This document shows, one piece after another, positions 9,201 to 17,560 of a stretch of DNA of 33,452 nt (its first letter is position 1; every line of letters begins with the position of its first letter). The notes below the pieces were generated by a model. That model was not told the origin of the DNA, made no database searches, and saw only the letters and a program-made list of their open reading frames with translations. Source of the DNA: Acidobacteriota bacterium (lineage in GTDB: Bacteria > Acidobacteriota > Terriglobia > Bryobacterales > Bryobacteraceae); the NCBI GenBank assembly GCA_030550335.1, contig JAUQPO010000001.1, forward strand, positions 8,001-41,452, given 5' to 3'. The translations under genes were made by a program, and so were the position numbers.

Positions 9201-11678
9201 ATGAAACTCGCAAAACTTTCCGCCAAGTGGTTACTTTGCCTTGGGTTATTCGCCATGCTGGCCCCCGCCCAGGCGCCGGTGTGGGTATCCATCGAGATCC
9301 GGGTGCGAGACCCCAATGGCCAGCCATTGCCCGGCGCCGTCGCACGCTTGCGCACTCCCATCGATTCGATCGAGCGCGTGACCGACCCCAGTGGACGCGT
9401 CGTGTTCCGGGTACCAGTGCCCACAACCGGTTCAGTGGAAATTTCGAAACCAGGGTTCCTGACCGTAGAGCACCGGTTCGACTTGCCGGTGCCTGAGCCA
9501 TTGAATCTTGAGATCACGATGCCGCCTGCTGAGCCACTACGGGAATCGGTCACCGTCACCGCCGAGTCACCCGCCGCTGCTCCGCCCGTCGTGGCCCACT
9601 CGAGCTCATCAGGCACCGAACTGAAGGCTCTGGCTTCTCGCCCCGGTTCCTTACGCGACGCTCTCCCGTTGATCCCTGGCATCACCCGCACCCCTGAAGG
9701 CAAGCTTCGGATTTCCGACAACCCCGAACATCGGAGCGCGTTCCTGATCAACTCGATCGACGTGACCGACCCCGCCACAGGTGAGTTCGGCTCGACGATC
9801 CCCATAGACGCGGTAGCCACGGTGGACGTTTACCGCAGCCCCTTCCTCGCCGAGTTCGGCCGGTTCACTGCGGGCGTGGTGGCCGTTGAGACAGCCATGG
9901 GCAGCAACCAGTGGCGGTGGGAACTGAACGATCCGACGCCCGAGCTCAGAATCCGCAGCAAACGCCTGCGCGGTATCCGTGCGAGCACGCCGCGCCTCAG
10001 CGTGTCCGGACCACTGGTTCGGAACCACTTGTTCCTCACCCAGGCCGTAGAATTCCGCTTGAACAAGACGCCTGTATTCACCCTACCCTTCCCCCACAAC
10101 GAGGAGCGCAAGCAATCGCTCAACGCGCTTACGCAGCTCGACTGCGTGGTTTCATCCAACCACTGGCTGCGAATCACCGCTCATGCTGTGCCCCAGAGAC
10201 ACGCATTTGCCCGCCTGAGTTTTCAATGGCCCAGGCCGGTGACGCCGACCTACGCCGGGGGCGAGCATCGCCTGTTGCTCACCGACCGGTGGTCGAGCCC
10301 CAGCTGGGGAACGCTCGAAACGGCCTTGTCAGCGAGCCAAGTATCGGCGAAGGTTTGGGGGCAGGGCGATCAGGCTCTGGTATTGCGGCCTGTGCAACAC
10401 GAGGGGAACTACTTCATGGAGCTGCGTCGGCTAGCAAACCGCTACCAGTGGATTGAGATTTGGAGCCCGCCCGTGGTAGAGACCCGTGGTCAGCACCGCT
10501 TCAAGCTCGGCATAGCGCTGCTCTACACACGAGTCCGAGGCAGCTACCAGGCCCGCCCTGTCTACGTACGCGGCCTGCGCAACCAGCTCCTGCAGCAAAT
10601 CACTTTCACCAACCGGCCTCCATTCCGGTTGTCGGAAATCGAGTGGACCTGGTTCGCACAGGACCATTGGGTACTGGGCAACGGCTTCACCCTGGAGTTG
10701 GGCTTACGAGCTGACGGTCAATCGGCCACTGGGCTGGCGCATCTGGCGCCACGCTTCGCCCTCTCGTGGTCGCCTTCAATGGAGTCCAAAACTGTCTTGC
10801 GCGCAGGATACGGGTGGTTTTATGACCGAGTGCCATTGGTAGTCTCCACCTTCGAGCACTACCCTGAGCGAGCCGTTACGCGGTTCGATCAGCCAGTTCC
10901 TCACTCCTGGGCTTACCAAAATGTACTCGGGGTCGGACTAGCCTCCACTTCAGCCCTGATATGGGGGCAGGTGGCTCCTGGCGCATTCGCACCGCGCAGC
11001 CGCACCTGGCAGATGCAAGTTCTGCACCGCCCAGCTAGCTGGGCACAGTTCCGAATCACTTACATTCACATGGACTCCGACGGCCTGATTATTCTCCAGC
11101 CCAGGTGGGATCGGCCAAAAGCTGTCTTAGAACTCTCCGATGTAGGCCGTGCCCGCCACCGCCAGTTCGAGGCCCTCGCTAGGTTTACGGTGTACCGCGG
11201 CGGCCAGCTCATCGCTTCTTACATCCGGAGCTTCACTCGCGGCAACCTGAACGAGTTCAGCCAGTTTCTGGGGAACTTTCCCGCGCCGCTCGTCCGGCCC
11301 GACCTAACCAGCTACTGGCCTGGAACCATCCCCCACCGGTTCCTCAGCTGGGGCGTGATTCCGTTGACGGGAACCGTGCAACTTACCCCCGTCATCGAGT
11401 ACCGCACCGGCTTCCCCTACGCGGTGGTCAACGAAGCCCAGGACTACGTGGGTATCCCTTATACTCAGCGCTTTCCGAACTTTTTCTCCCTTGACCTGCG
11501 CCTTTCAAAGGACATACAGTGGCGCAAGTACCGTCTCCGCATCTCCCTGAGTTCCTATAACCTCACCAACCATTTCAATCCCGACACCGTCCGCTCCAAC
11601 ACCGCCGACAGCCTTTTTGGGGAGTTCTTGGGTAACCACGACCGCCGCTTCCGACTGGATCTCGATGTACTGTTTTAG
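9201..11678 (+). CDS. TonB-dependent-receptor-like outer membrane protein with carboxypeptidase regulatory-like domain
   Basis: Outer-membrane barrel protein of 825 aa. A signal peptide (about 1-25, ending APAQA) leads into a carboxypeptidase-regulatory-like beta sandwich (about 28-110: VRDPNGQPLPGAVARL ... VEISKPGF), then a plug-like segment (LRDALPLIPGITRTPEGKLRI ... AFLINSIDVTD) and a long barrel region ending in aromatic DVLF, the usual outer-membrane terminal signature. This is the Oar/CarbopepD_reg type abundant in Acidobacteria, though smaller than the usual 1000 or more residues. The ligand is unknown; carbohydrate or peptide uptake is only a guess. GAGGAG at 9191-9196 supports the ATG. 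It ends 21 bp from the convergent Cas3 fragment. Confidence 0.88.
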   Translation: MKLAKLSAKWLLCLGLFAMLAPAQAPVWVSIEIRVRDPNGQPLPGAVARLRTPIDSIERVTDPSGRVVFRVPVPTTGSVEISKPGFLTVEHRFDLPVPEPLNLEITMPPAEPLRESVTVTAESPAAAPPVVAHSSSSGTELKALASRPGSLRDALPLIPGITRTPEGKLRISDNPEHRSAFLINSIDVTDPATGEFGSTIPIDAVATVDVYRSPFLAEFGRFTAGVVAVETAMGSNQWRWELNDPTPELRIRSKRLRGIRASTPRLSVSGPLVRNHLFLTQAVEFRLNKTPVFTLPFPHNEERKQSLNALTQLDCVVSSNHWLRITAHAVPQRHAFARLSFQWPRPVTPTYAGGEHRLLLTDRWSSPSWGTLETALSASQVSAKVWGQGDQALVLRPVQHEGNYFMELRRLANRYQWIEIWSPPVVETRGQHRFKLGIALLYTRVRGSYQARPVYVRGLRNQLLQQITFTNRPPFRLSEIEWTWFAQDHWVLGNGFTLELGLRADGQSATGLAHLAPRFALSWSPSMESKTVLRAGYGWFYDRVPLVVSTFEHYPERAVTRFDQPVPHSWAYQNVLGVGLASTSALIWGQVAPGAFAPRSRTWQMQVLHRPASWAQFRITYIHMDSDGLIILQPRWDRPKAVLELSDVGRARHRQFEALARFTVYRGGQLIASYIRSFTRGNLNEFSQFLGNFPAPLVRPDLTSYWPGTIPHRFLSWGVIPLTGTVQLTPVIEYRTGFPYAVVNEAQDYVGIPYTQRFPNFFSLDLRLSKDIQWRKYRLRISLSSYNLTNHFNPDTVRSNTADSLFGEFLGNHDRRFRLDLDVLF

Positions 11679-11699
11679 TGCGCACCCGCAGAGCAGCGG

Positions 11700-12683
11700 C
11701 TAGCGCCCCGGTCCCGGCACATGCAACCAGTCAGAATTCGCTCGCTGCAAGTGCAGATGAGCGAGGAAGGCCGCTTCGGTTTTGCCCTCGCCCATAGGGG
11801 CCTCCACGATCAGCAGACTCGGGCCTTTAATTCCTCGAGCTACCTCATCGACTGTCTTCTGTAACTCCCTGGCTGAAACTTGGCTTAACCCAGTGAGTCT
11901 GACCAGTAACTGGTGGATGTCTGCGTCCTCGGAGAGCAGCGGTCTATATTCTGGCCACCCAATCGCCTCTAGTGCAACCCCCGCCAGCTCCTTGGCATGC
12001 TCGTAGTAAGACTTCAGACGTTGGCAGTCCCGAAAGCCGTAAGGAAACCATTCCGGGTTTGAAGCGATCCAGTCAGCAATGGCGGTCAAACCAGCAAGCC
12101 AAGTGGCCAGAGGCGTATCGAACTCGCCGTGCACATGCTTGGGAGGCGCCACCGTATCCAAAAAGGCCCTCAACAACTCCTCACGCAGGGAAACCAGGGC
12201 GGAATCCTCCATTGCGGGTAGGCACTTAGTAATCTCGTGCAGTCCGGATACGAAGCCGTGATGGGCTGCAGCGCAAAAGGCAGGCGCTCTCTTCCAAATC
12301 TCTCCTGAACAGAATGAATCGGAATGATGCTGCAACCACAACGCTGCTCCACTCAAATCGTGTCGTCTCTCGTCGCTGGCCGAATACACGCGCTTCCCCA
12401 ACACTGACTTCAGTCGTTCCCAGCCATGTGCCCACTTGGCCTGGAATCCTGCCGTAGCCTTACCTAAGTCGTGAAGGCCGCAACAAGCAGCCACCCAGTT
12501 CAGCGCCTCCGACTCGTTCAGACCCAGCGCGCGAGCCAACCATTCGCGAGTTGACGGGGGCTCGTGGAGGAGCAACCGGTAACTGACAGCGGCCACGTCC
12601 AGCGAATGCGCAATCAGGCTGTGGCCGTTATCCTCACCGCTTTTGGCCCAAAATGCTGTGGCACGCAGGTCGTCGAACCGCAC
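11700..12683 (-). CDS. cas3: Cas3, N-terminal HD nuclease part only (truncated)
   Basis: Cas3 is the nuclease-helicase of type I CRISPR interference. This 327-aa product contains the HD nuclease: His26 in AHSLDV, HDLGK (71-75), RHDL (His108), AHHG (141-143), and the hallmark [12 protein letters not shown] (about 203-214). It then enters the helicase at Walker [13 protein letters not shown] (about 295-306) and stops about 20 residues later after [10 protein letters not shown] full protein would be about 800-900 aa, so nearly the whole helicase is missing. Stand-alone Cas3'' exists but would not retain a Walker A motif. No other cas gene or CRISPR array is present, so this is probably a decaying remnant; the end abuts the receptor gene. 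Confidence 0.88.
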   Translation of the reverse strand: MRFDDLRATAFWAKSGEDNGHSLIAHSLDVAAVSYRLLLHEPPSTREWLARALGLNESEALNWVAACCGLHDLGKATAGFQAKWAHGWERLKSVLGKRVYSASDERRHDLSGAALWLQHHSDSFCSGEIWKRAPAFCAAAHHGFVSGLHEITKCLPAMEDSALVSLREELLRAFLDTVAPPKHVHGEFDTPLATWLAGLTAIADWIASNPEWFPYGFRDCQRLKSYYEHAKELAGVALEAIGWPEYRPLLSEDADIHQLLVRLTGLSQVSARELQKTVDEVARGIKGPSLLIVEAPMGEGKTEAAFLAHLHLQRANSDWLHVPGPGR

Positions 12684-12806
12684 CCATCCCCTCGTCTACG
12701 AGGTCCAGATAGCCCGCTGGCGAAGCCAATTCAGAGGTAATTCTACGTTAAATGCGAAGGGGTATTTAAGGGGTCCCCGACAAACTCTCCCGAAATTCGC
12801 GGCTCC

Positions 12807-12830
12807 GTAGGCCGGCCTCCGGAGGCCTAC
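12807..12830. repeat. GC-rich inverted repeat
   Basis: GTAGGCC and GGCCTAC form a 7-bp stem around a 10-base loop, and the inner GGCCTCCGGAGGCC is itself a 14-bp palindrome. Two alternative folds are possible. It could be a terminator-like element without a T-run or a protein-binding site. Confidence 0.45.
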
Positions 12831-12860
12831 CTGAAACAAAATTACCCTGCCGCTCTGATA

Positions 12861-12878
12861 GCATTGGACGTCCAATGC
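12861..12878. promoter_or_regulatory. perfect 18-bp palindrome, candidate operator
   Basis: GCATTGGACGTCCAATGC reads identically on both strands. It lies 133 bp before the metallohydrolase start and 177 bp before the Cas3 start. A perfect dyad of this length with an ACGT centre is the shape of sites bound by dimeric LacI- or GntR-family repressors. No regulator gene is in the window. Confidence 0.5.
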
Positions 12879-13011
12879 GTGGACGATTGGTCAGCTTGCG
12901 AACCGCTCGGGACCATCACCCACTCTACGGTCACGGACAAGCCTGCCCGATCGAGCGAGCTTAAGAGTCCAATTCCTCAAAGGTAACCGTGAGCCACAAT
13001 GGAGTGCTACA

Positions 13012-14607
13012 TTGGCACTTGTGGGTAAGCATACGTCTTGGTTAGCGCTGATTGGTACTGGGCTTGCCTTCGGAGGCACTCTGGAGGTAACCATCGTAGA
13101 TTCGGCCCAGAATGGGCGCCCAACGCCTGCGCGCGTTTACCTTACGGACGCTAAAGGAAATTTCCTACGGCCAGAGGGAGTCATTGCCTACGAGCGCGAA
13201 CGATTCGGCTTCGCGGAGCGGCACTTTGTTCCACCCTCGGGACGATTTAGAGTGGAGCTGCCGGAAGGAAGTTACTTCCTGGAGGTGGAAAAGGGCAAGG
13301 AGTATATCCCGGTACGTCGCCGGGTGCGAGTGCGTGCACAGGGCCGGACTCTAATACGTATCGTCCTAGAGCGGTGGGTCGATGCGGTCAGTCTCGGATG
13401 GTACTCTGGGGACCTGCACTTGCACCGCCCGCTCCGGGACACCCCTACGCTGATGGAAGCGGAGGATCTGAACGTTACCACACCCATCACCCGATGGCGG
13501 TACGCTAACGAGCCAGTCCGCGTCGATCCCGACCTCGACAAGTACCTCGCTGCGGCCCAGCCGGACGCTGCCTACCATATTTCGGAACGCCGGCTCTTCC
13601 TGGTGGTGAACGAGGAGCTCGAGCCCCCAGAAGCGGCGATCCTAACCCACGGGTGGACGCAACCGGAAAGCGAGCTTCAGTATCCACTGCTACGCTACGC
13701 CGAACGGGCACGGGCTCACGGTGCGGTTGTGGACTCGGAGAAAGCTACCAATCTCGAGTTGCCGGTGGTTGCGGCACTGGGGATGTGTGACGTGGTGGGC
13801 GTCGCCAACAACCACTTCTGGCGTACAGGGTGGTACAGCGGTCCTTGGGGAGCCTGGCCTGGTGCCATGCCGATAAAGCGCCCCGTAACTTGCTTGGGCT
13901 ACGCCCTAGGTGGGTTGGATATATACTACGCCCTGCTCGCGGCAGGCCTGCGTCTGGGGCTCTCTGCTGGAAGTGCCAACGGAGTCCACCCGGTACCGCC
14001 CGGTTGGAGCCGCGTCTACGTCCACCTGGACGAACCGCTCAGTGCCAAGGCTTGGCTCCAGGCTTTGCGCGCCGGCCGGTCGTTCGTCACCACTGGGCCG
14101 TTGCTCATCTTGCGGGTCAACGGCCAGCTACCCGGTGCTACCTTAGAACTTGCCGCGTTTCCCGCTCATTTGAATGTGGAGCTGGAGTTGTGGTCGCTGG
14201 AGCCGGTGACCGATTGTGAACTGGTCATCGATGGTCAGCCGCAAAGGTTGCGCTTAGAGCGCGATCCCGGCCGAGTCCACCGTTATGTGCGTCAATACAC
14301 GGTGGAAATGACCGGCCCCGGATGGATCGCCGCGCGGTACCTGGCCGAGCAGAAGCTAGGGTGCACATTAGCCCACACCTCTCCCGTCTGGGTATTGGAG
14401 CAGGCAGGCAGTTTCCCCGTTCGGCAAGCAGCGGTGCACTACTTGTTGGACCGAGTTCACCATTTGCGCGAGCGCCTGCTCGCACCTCAAGCCGACGACC
14501 CGTGGGCGAAAACGGTAGGAGCTACTCCCGAGCTCAAAGCGCAAGCCCTTCGAATGCTCGACGAAGCTGAGCAAGCTTACCGCGAGCGTCTGCGTCAGCC
14601 ACGGTAG
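13012..14607 (+). CDS. CehA/McbA-type (PHP superfamily) metallohydrolase
   Basis: A 531-aa predicted metal-dependent hydrolase. An N-terminal beta-sandwich (about 22-120, FGGTLEVTIVDSAQNGRPTPARV) precedes the PHP-like domain, which opens with YSGDLHLH (131-138) and continues with MEAEDLNVTTPI (148-159) and further Asp/His-rich positions such as VANNHFW. The C-terminal part is a beta domain and helical tail. CehA/McbA enzymes include carbamate-insecticide hydrolases, but most members in this lineage have unknown substrates, so no specific reaction is claimed. The start is TTG at 13012 with GGAG at 13001-13004; GTG at 13021 is the alternative. The N-terminal hydrophobic stretch could be a weak signal peptide. 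Confidence 0.85.
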   Translation: MALVGKHTSWLALIGTGLAFGGTLEVTIVDSAQNGRPTPARVYLTDAKGNFLRPEGVIAYERERFGFAERHFVPPSGRFRVELPEGSYFLEVEKGKEYIPVRRRVRVRAQGRTLIRIVLERWVDAVSLGWYSGDLHLHRPLRDTPTLMEAEDLNVTTPITRWRYANEPVRVDPDLDKYLAAAQPDAAYHISERRLFLVVNEELEPPEAAILTHGWTQPESELQYPLLRYAERARAHGAVVDSEKATNLELPVVAALGMCDVVGVANNHFWRTGWYSGPWGAWPGAMPIKRPVTCLGYALGGLDIYYALLAAGLRLGLSAGSANGVHPVPPGWSRVYVHLDEPLSAKAWLQALRAGRSFVTTGPLLILRVNGQLPGATLELAAFPAHLNVELELWSLEPVTDCELVIDGQPQRLRLERDPGRVHRYVRQYTVEMTGPGWIAARYLAEQKLGCTLAHTSPVWVLEQAGSFPVRQAAVHYLLDRVHHLRERLLAPQADDPWAKTVGATPELKAQALRMLDEAEQAYRERLRQPR

Positions 14608-14984
14608 CTGTGCTCCGAAGTTAGACAGCTACGGTGTGCCAAGCTCGAGCTTCGCCGGTCATACAACCGTCAGAAGGGCAACCCGAGTCTACCCCCGAAG
14701 AGTCCCACTGGGAAGCCGAGAAGCAATCTCGAAGCCACCGCTGGGCTTACGCCGGTGGCTTCGGGAATTCGGAGCGTGCACCCGAGCAGAGCTGGTCGCG
14801 TGAATCGCCGGATATCGAGGCAGTTCAGCCTATAACCCATCTACATCGGCTAGCTGTGAAGCTTGCGACGATGGCCGCTGGTTATGGCGACCTTTTGAGT
14901 CGAGATCTTGATTTTTTGCACGATTCTTTCTACATTTCATGGTGGCCACGCACGTTGGCAGCACATTCGGAGGAGGACAACGCG
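14608..14984. other. intergenic region before the ACT-domain gene
   Basis: About 375 bp. The frame of the downstream gene stays open back to 14634, but its translation there has no domain-like composition and the strong ribosome site at 14971-14977 marks the real start. A promoter is seen at 14908-14936; nothing else is supported. Confidence 0.6.
14908..14936 (+). promoter_or_regulatory. sigma70-type promoter for the ACT-domain gene
   Basis: TTGATT (14908-14913), 17 bp, TACATT (14931-14936), within a local AT-rich patch. It predicts a start of transcription near 14943 and a leader of about 42 bases. Confidence 0.5.
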
Positions 14985-15449
14985 ATGGCAGTGACGATCA
15001 AAAGGATCCAGTTGTGGCGGTGCGAAGTGGAGAACAAGCCGGGTGCGCTTGCAGCCGCCTTAGAACCATTGGCGACGGCTGGAGCTGATCTCCAGATTGT
15101 GATGGGTTACCGCTTCCCCGGTCAAGAGGACAGGGCGGCCATTGAGGTCTTCCCGGTTACCAGCAAGAAGCATAAGGACGCTGCCGCGCAGGCGGGTTTG
15201 TCGGAAGCCGCCATTCCCACGCTATTGATCGAGGGGGATAATCGGCCCGGGCTGGGCCACGCTATCGCCAAGGCACTCGCCGACGCGGGCATCAACATTG
15301 CGTTCTTCATCGCGCAAGTGGTGGGCCGGAGGTATTCCGCCGTCGCCGGGTTCGAGAACGACGCTGACGCCAAGAAAGCCGCCAACATCATCAAGCGGGC
15401 TACCGCCCCAGCACGAGCAGCTGCCAAGAAAGCAGCTAGGAAGCGCTGA
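14985..15449 (+). CDS. tandem ACT-domain regulatory protein
   Basis: A 154-aa cytoplasmic protein made of two ACT modules, small-molecule sensing domains usually tied to amino acid metabolism. The first runs from IQLWRCEVENKPGALAAAL to about residue 60. The second runs from PTLLIEGDNRPGLGHAIAKALADAG to about 140 and carries the classic NRPG turn. No enzymatic domain is attached, so it probably acts as a free-standing sensor or a partner of another protein. The last 20 residues are rich in Ala, Lys and Arg, unusual for the family and possibly nucleic-acid binding. AGGAGGA at 14971-14977, seven bases before the ATG, fixes the start. The SixA-like gene follows after 43 bp. Confidence 0.85.
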   Translation: MAVTIKRIQLWRCEVENKPGALAAALEPLATAGADLQIVMGYRFPGQEDRAAIEVFPVTSKKHKDAAAQAGLSEAAIPTLLIEGDNRPGLGHAIAKALADAGINIAFFIAQVVGRRYSAVAGFENDADAKKAANIIKRATAPARAAAKKAARKR

Positions 15450-15492
15450 GCTGGCTGGCCTTGCAGCCCAGAGGCAAGCGGGGAGGTGGGCG

Positions 15493-15957
15493 GTGCGTCT
15501 ATACCTGGTTCAGCACGGAGCTGCGCGGCCCGAATCGGAAGATCCCCAGCGCAGCTTGACCGAGGAGGGCCGCAGAACAGTAGAGCGCGTGGCTGCGTGG
15601 TTTTCCCGGCTCGGTGCGCAACCCCACCGAATCGAACACAGCACCAAGTTGCGCGCCCGGCAGACCGCCGAGATCTTCGCTTCGAAGCTGGGCGCAACCA
15701 CCCCGTTGGTCCAGTGCGAGGGGCTGGCTCCGAACGACCCGGTCGAGCCGGTGGCCGAGCGACTCGCAGGCGAAAGAGCTGACCTGATGATTGTCGGCCA
15801 CCTGCCGTTCCTGAGCCGACTGGCCTCTAAATTACTAGGGGTCGACCCGGAGCATACCCTAATCCGCTTCCATATGGGCGGTGTCGTGTGTCTTGAGAAA
15901 GACGAGCAAAACCGGTGGCAGCTGGTGTGGGCCGTTCCACCTGAGCTTGTCCCTTGA
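15493..15957 (+). CDS. SixA-like histidine phosphatase
   Basis: A 154-aa member of the histidine phosphatase (phosphoglycerate mutase-like) superfamily; SixA dephosphorylates phosphohistidine, for example on phosphorelay proteins. The N-terminal catalytic segment reads LYLVQHGAA, where most members have RHG: the nucleophilic His is kept, but Gln replaces the usual Arg. The second conserved His is in MIVGHLPFLSRL. The alkali region SLTEEGRRTVERVAAWF and STKLRARQTAEI also match SixA. The start is GTG at 15493, five bases after GGGAGGT (15481-15487). It lies 43 bp after the ACT protein gene and is probably co-transcribed with it. Confidence 0.87.
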   Translation: MRLYLVQHGAARPESEDPQRSLTEEGRRTVERVAAWFSRLGAQPHRIEHSTKLRARQTAEIFASKLGATTPLVQCEGLAPNDPVEPVAERLAGERADLMIVGHLPFLSRLASKLLGVDPEHTLIRFHMGGVVCLEKDEQNRWQLVWAVPPELVP

Positions 15958-16564
15958 GCTCGATCTTTCGATCGCCCACTCCGAACCAGCGCGCAGCCCT
16001 CGAGCTGATTTCGTAGCCGCCCCCTACCTCCAGACGGTGAACCAGCTATGTAAAACCAATGGCGTGGGGAGGTTGGACCGTGTGGGCCTCGACAGGCTGA
16101 GCGTAGGGCTGCTAGGAGCCCGCCAAGCTAACTGCTGCGAGAAGGCCTGACGATTCTCACGGCCAAGTACACTGCCGCCCTACCGGCAAGCTACTAAGTT
16201 CAGCCAGTGGGGTAGAACCGTGTCTGTAAGACTTGTAAGCCTAGGCCTTGATCCCAAAACCCTGAGAAACTTGGCCACCGCTAAGCTCGGGCGCGAGTCC
16301 GCGAACAGGCACGCTGCCCACCGGTCCAAGGCCGAATTTTGCAGGCCGAAGCTCACAGGACAAGCCGGGCCAGAGCTCGAGCACACGCTACGCCCTTCCG
16401 CTTAACTCCACCTGGTACTTCCACCCAGGCTCGCAAGCGTTGGGTCATTGCTCCCTATTACCCTACGAACCAGCTATCCGAGATGCATGCGAAGCTACGG
16501 CTGAGCTTCCAATGGATTTGGCCCCGCCCCTGAAGTCCACTCACCACCCCGCACGCCCATAGGA

Positions 16565-16576
16565 GCCCTTCGGGGC
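16565..16576 (+). other. UUCG tetraloop hairpin
   Basis: GCCC-TTCG-GGGC forms a 4-bp stem capped by the very stable UUCG tetraloop in a gene-free region. There is no T-run after it, so its role is unclear. Confidence 0.35.
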
Positions 16577-16632
16577 AAGCTTAGCGCGCCCAGACCGCCG
16601 CGAATGCCATGCGGAAGTTATCGCCACAGAAC

Positions 16633-16652
16633 GCTAGCCGATCAAGGCTAGC
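16633..16652. repeat. inverted repeat GCTAGCC/GGCTAGC
   Basis: GCTAGCC, a 6-base spacer GATCAA, then GGCTAGC: a perfect 7-bp stem about 90 bp beyond the 3' end of the CPBP gene. An 11-base part (GATCGGCTAGC on the complementary strand) recurs at about 19647-19657. It could be an RNA hairpin or a binding site. Confidence 0.4.
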
Positions 16653-16739
16653 TATGTCTGGTCAGTTACCGGTCGAGTTACATCACTGTGCGGAACACGC
16701 CGAGCTTCTCGCAGGGTATTGCTTCACCGCTCGGCTTCG

Positions 16740-17420
16740 CTAGCTGGCAGGCGGTCTCTGCCAGTAGCCAATCCCCACCCGGAAGCCCCGGTGCCAGTTC
16801 CAGGGGACTGTCCAGTACAGAACCGAGGCGAGCAAGGTCTGAAAGAGGGCAAGAAGGATAAAGCTAGGCGCGGCCCGGAACATTCGACAAGCTACTACTC
16901 CCCATGCCAGAGTAGCAGGCACCAAAACGGGATTCGGCAAGTGGACCGCAGCAAATAACAGGCCAGCCCACCAGCATCCCCGTTCACTGCGATTCACCAA
17001 TGGCTGCGCGACCAAACACTGGTAGAGGACTTGCTGGACCAACGCCCAAATCCAGTAACGGATTCCCGCCGTGCAGGCTCCCGGGTCCGTAAGGCGTGCC
17101 CCGGTCACCGCCACGAGCAGCACCGCCGCCGCCAATAACCCCCGCCACCACCGCCTCAGGCCCGCCCACAGGGCTTGTCCCTGGAAGCCCTTGCGTAGGA
17201 GACCGCGTTCACAGCACCCCAACCGCGCAGCCGCGCTCAAGACCAGTATCCAGAACAACAGCTCGGCCTCCTGCCGATGTCGCAGCCACAAATAGAGCGC
17301 GACGCCGCCCGTCCAAACCAGGCTCCAGACGATGTCAGCACGAGGACCCCGATCTTGGCCGTGACGGAGCGGAAGGCCACCAGGTCGATCCTGGCTGCTG
17401 GGGAGCTGCCCTGCCTTCAT
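16740..17420 (-). CDS. CPBP/CAAX-type intramembrane protease family protein (atypical)
   Basis: A 226-aa polytopic membrane protein with about six hydrophobic segments. The segment WWAGLLFAAVHLPNPVLVPATLAWG fits motif 2 (FxxxH) of the CPBP family, which includes Rce1-like CAAX proteases and bacteriocin-immunity-type proteins. At the place of motif 1, where active members have EExxxR, the sequence reads VQQVLYQCLVAQPLVNR, so the Glu pair is replaced by Gln-Gln. Protease activity is therefore doubtful. The first 30 residues are polar and the true start may be later. The gene is divergent from metX, with 140 bp between the starts. Confidence 0.68.
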   Translation of the reverse strand: MKAGQLPSSQDRPGGLPLRHGQDRGPRADIVWSLVWTGGVALYLWLRHRQEAELLFWILVLSAAARLGCCERGLLRKGFQGQALWAGLRRWWRGLLAAAVLLVAVTGARLTDPGACTAGIRYWIWALVQQVLYQCLVAQPLVNRSERGCWWAGLLFAAVHLPNPVLVPATLAWGVVACRMFRAAPSFILLALFQTLLASVLYWTVPWNWHRGFRVGIGYWQRPPAS

Positions 17421-17560
17421 GGGAAGCCGCGCCTGTACCCTTAGCCTACCTGTTCTTGCCGGCTCCGAGACGGATGAGCTGGCGGCACGACAAGCCAGCC
17501 AAGCTCTTCCCCAAGAAGCACTTCAGAGCTTTATCCTGAAAATTAGAGGGCTAGAGGGCC

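Larger units (their letters stand above)
12684..13011. other. intergenic region with several small repeats
   Basis: About 330 bp between the divergent Cas3 fragment and the metallohydrolase. It holds two AAGGGGT copies 11 bp apart (12757-12763, 12768-12774), an inverted repeat at 12807-12830, and a perfect palindrome at 12861-12878. No coding sequence or CRISPR-like repeat array was seen. Confidence 0.55.
15958..16739. other. long gene-free region
   Basis: About 780 bp between the convergent SixA-like and CPBP genes. No reading frame here has recognisable protein features or a ribosome site. It contains a UUCG-type hairpin (16565-16576) and a GCTAGCC/GGCTAGC hairpin (16633-16652). I did not recognise tRNA, tmRNA, RNase P or SRP RNA. 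It may be a gene graveyard or hold an unknown RNA. Confidence 0.5.

Noticed and set aside
11679-13011. CRISPR array near the Cas3 fragment
   Set aside because: No series of 25-40 bp direct repeats with regular spacers; only short dyads and one heptamer pair.
14634-14984. N-terminal extension of the tandem ACT protein
   Set aside because: The AGGAGGA site at 14971-14977 and the promoter at 14908-14936 place the start at 14985; the extension is not domain-like.
17421-17560. SAM riboswitch upstream of metX
   Set aside because: None of the conserved core sequences of the SAM-I or SAM-II classes was recognisable.
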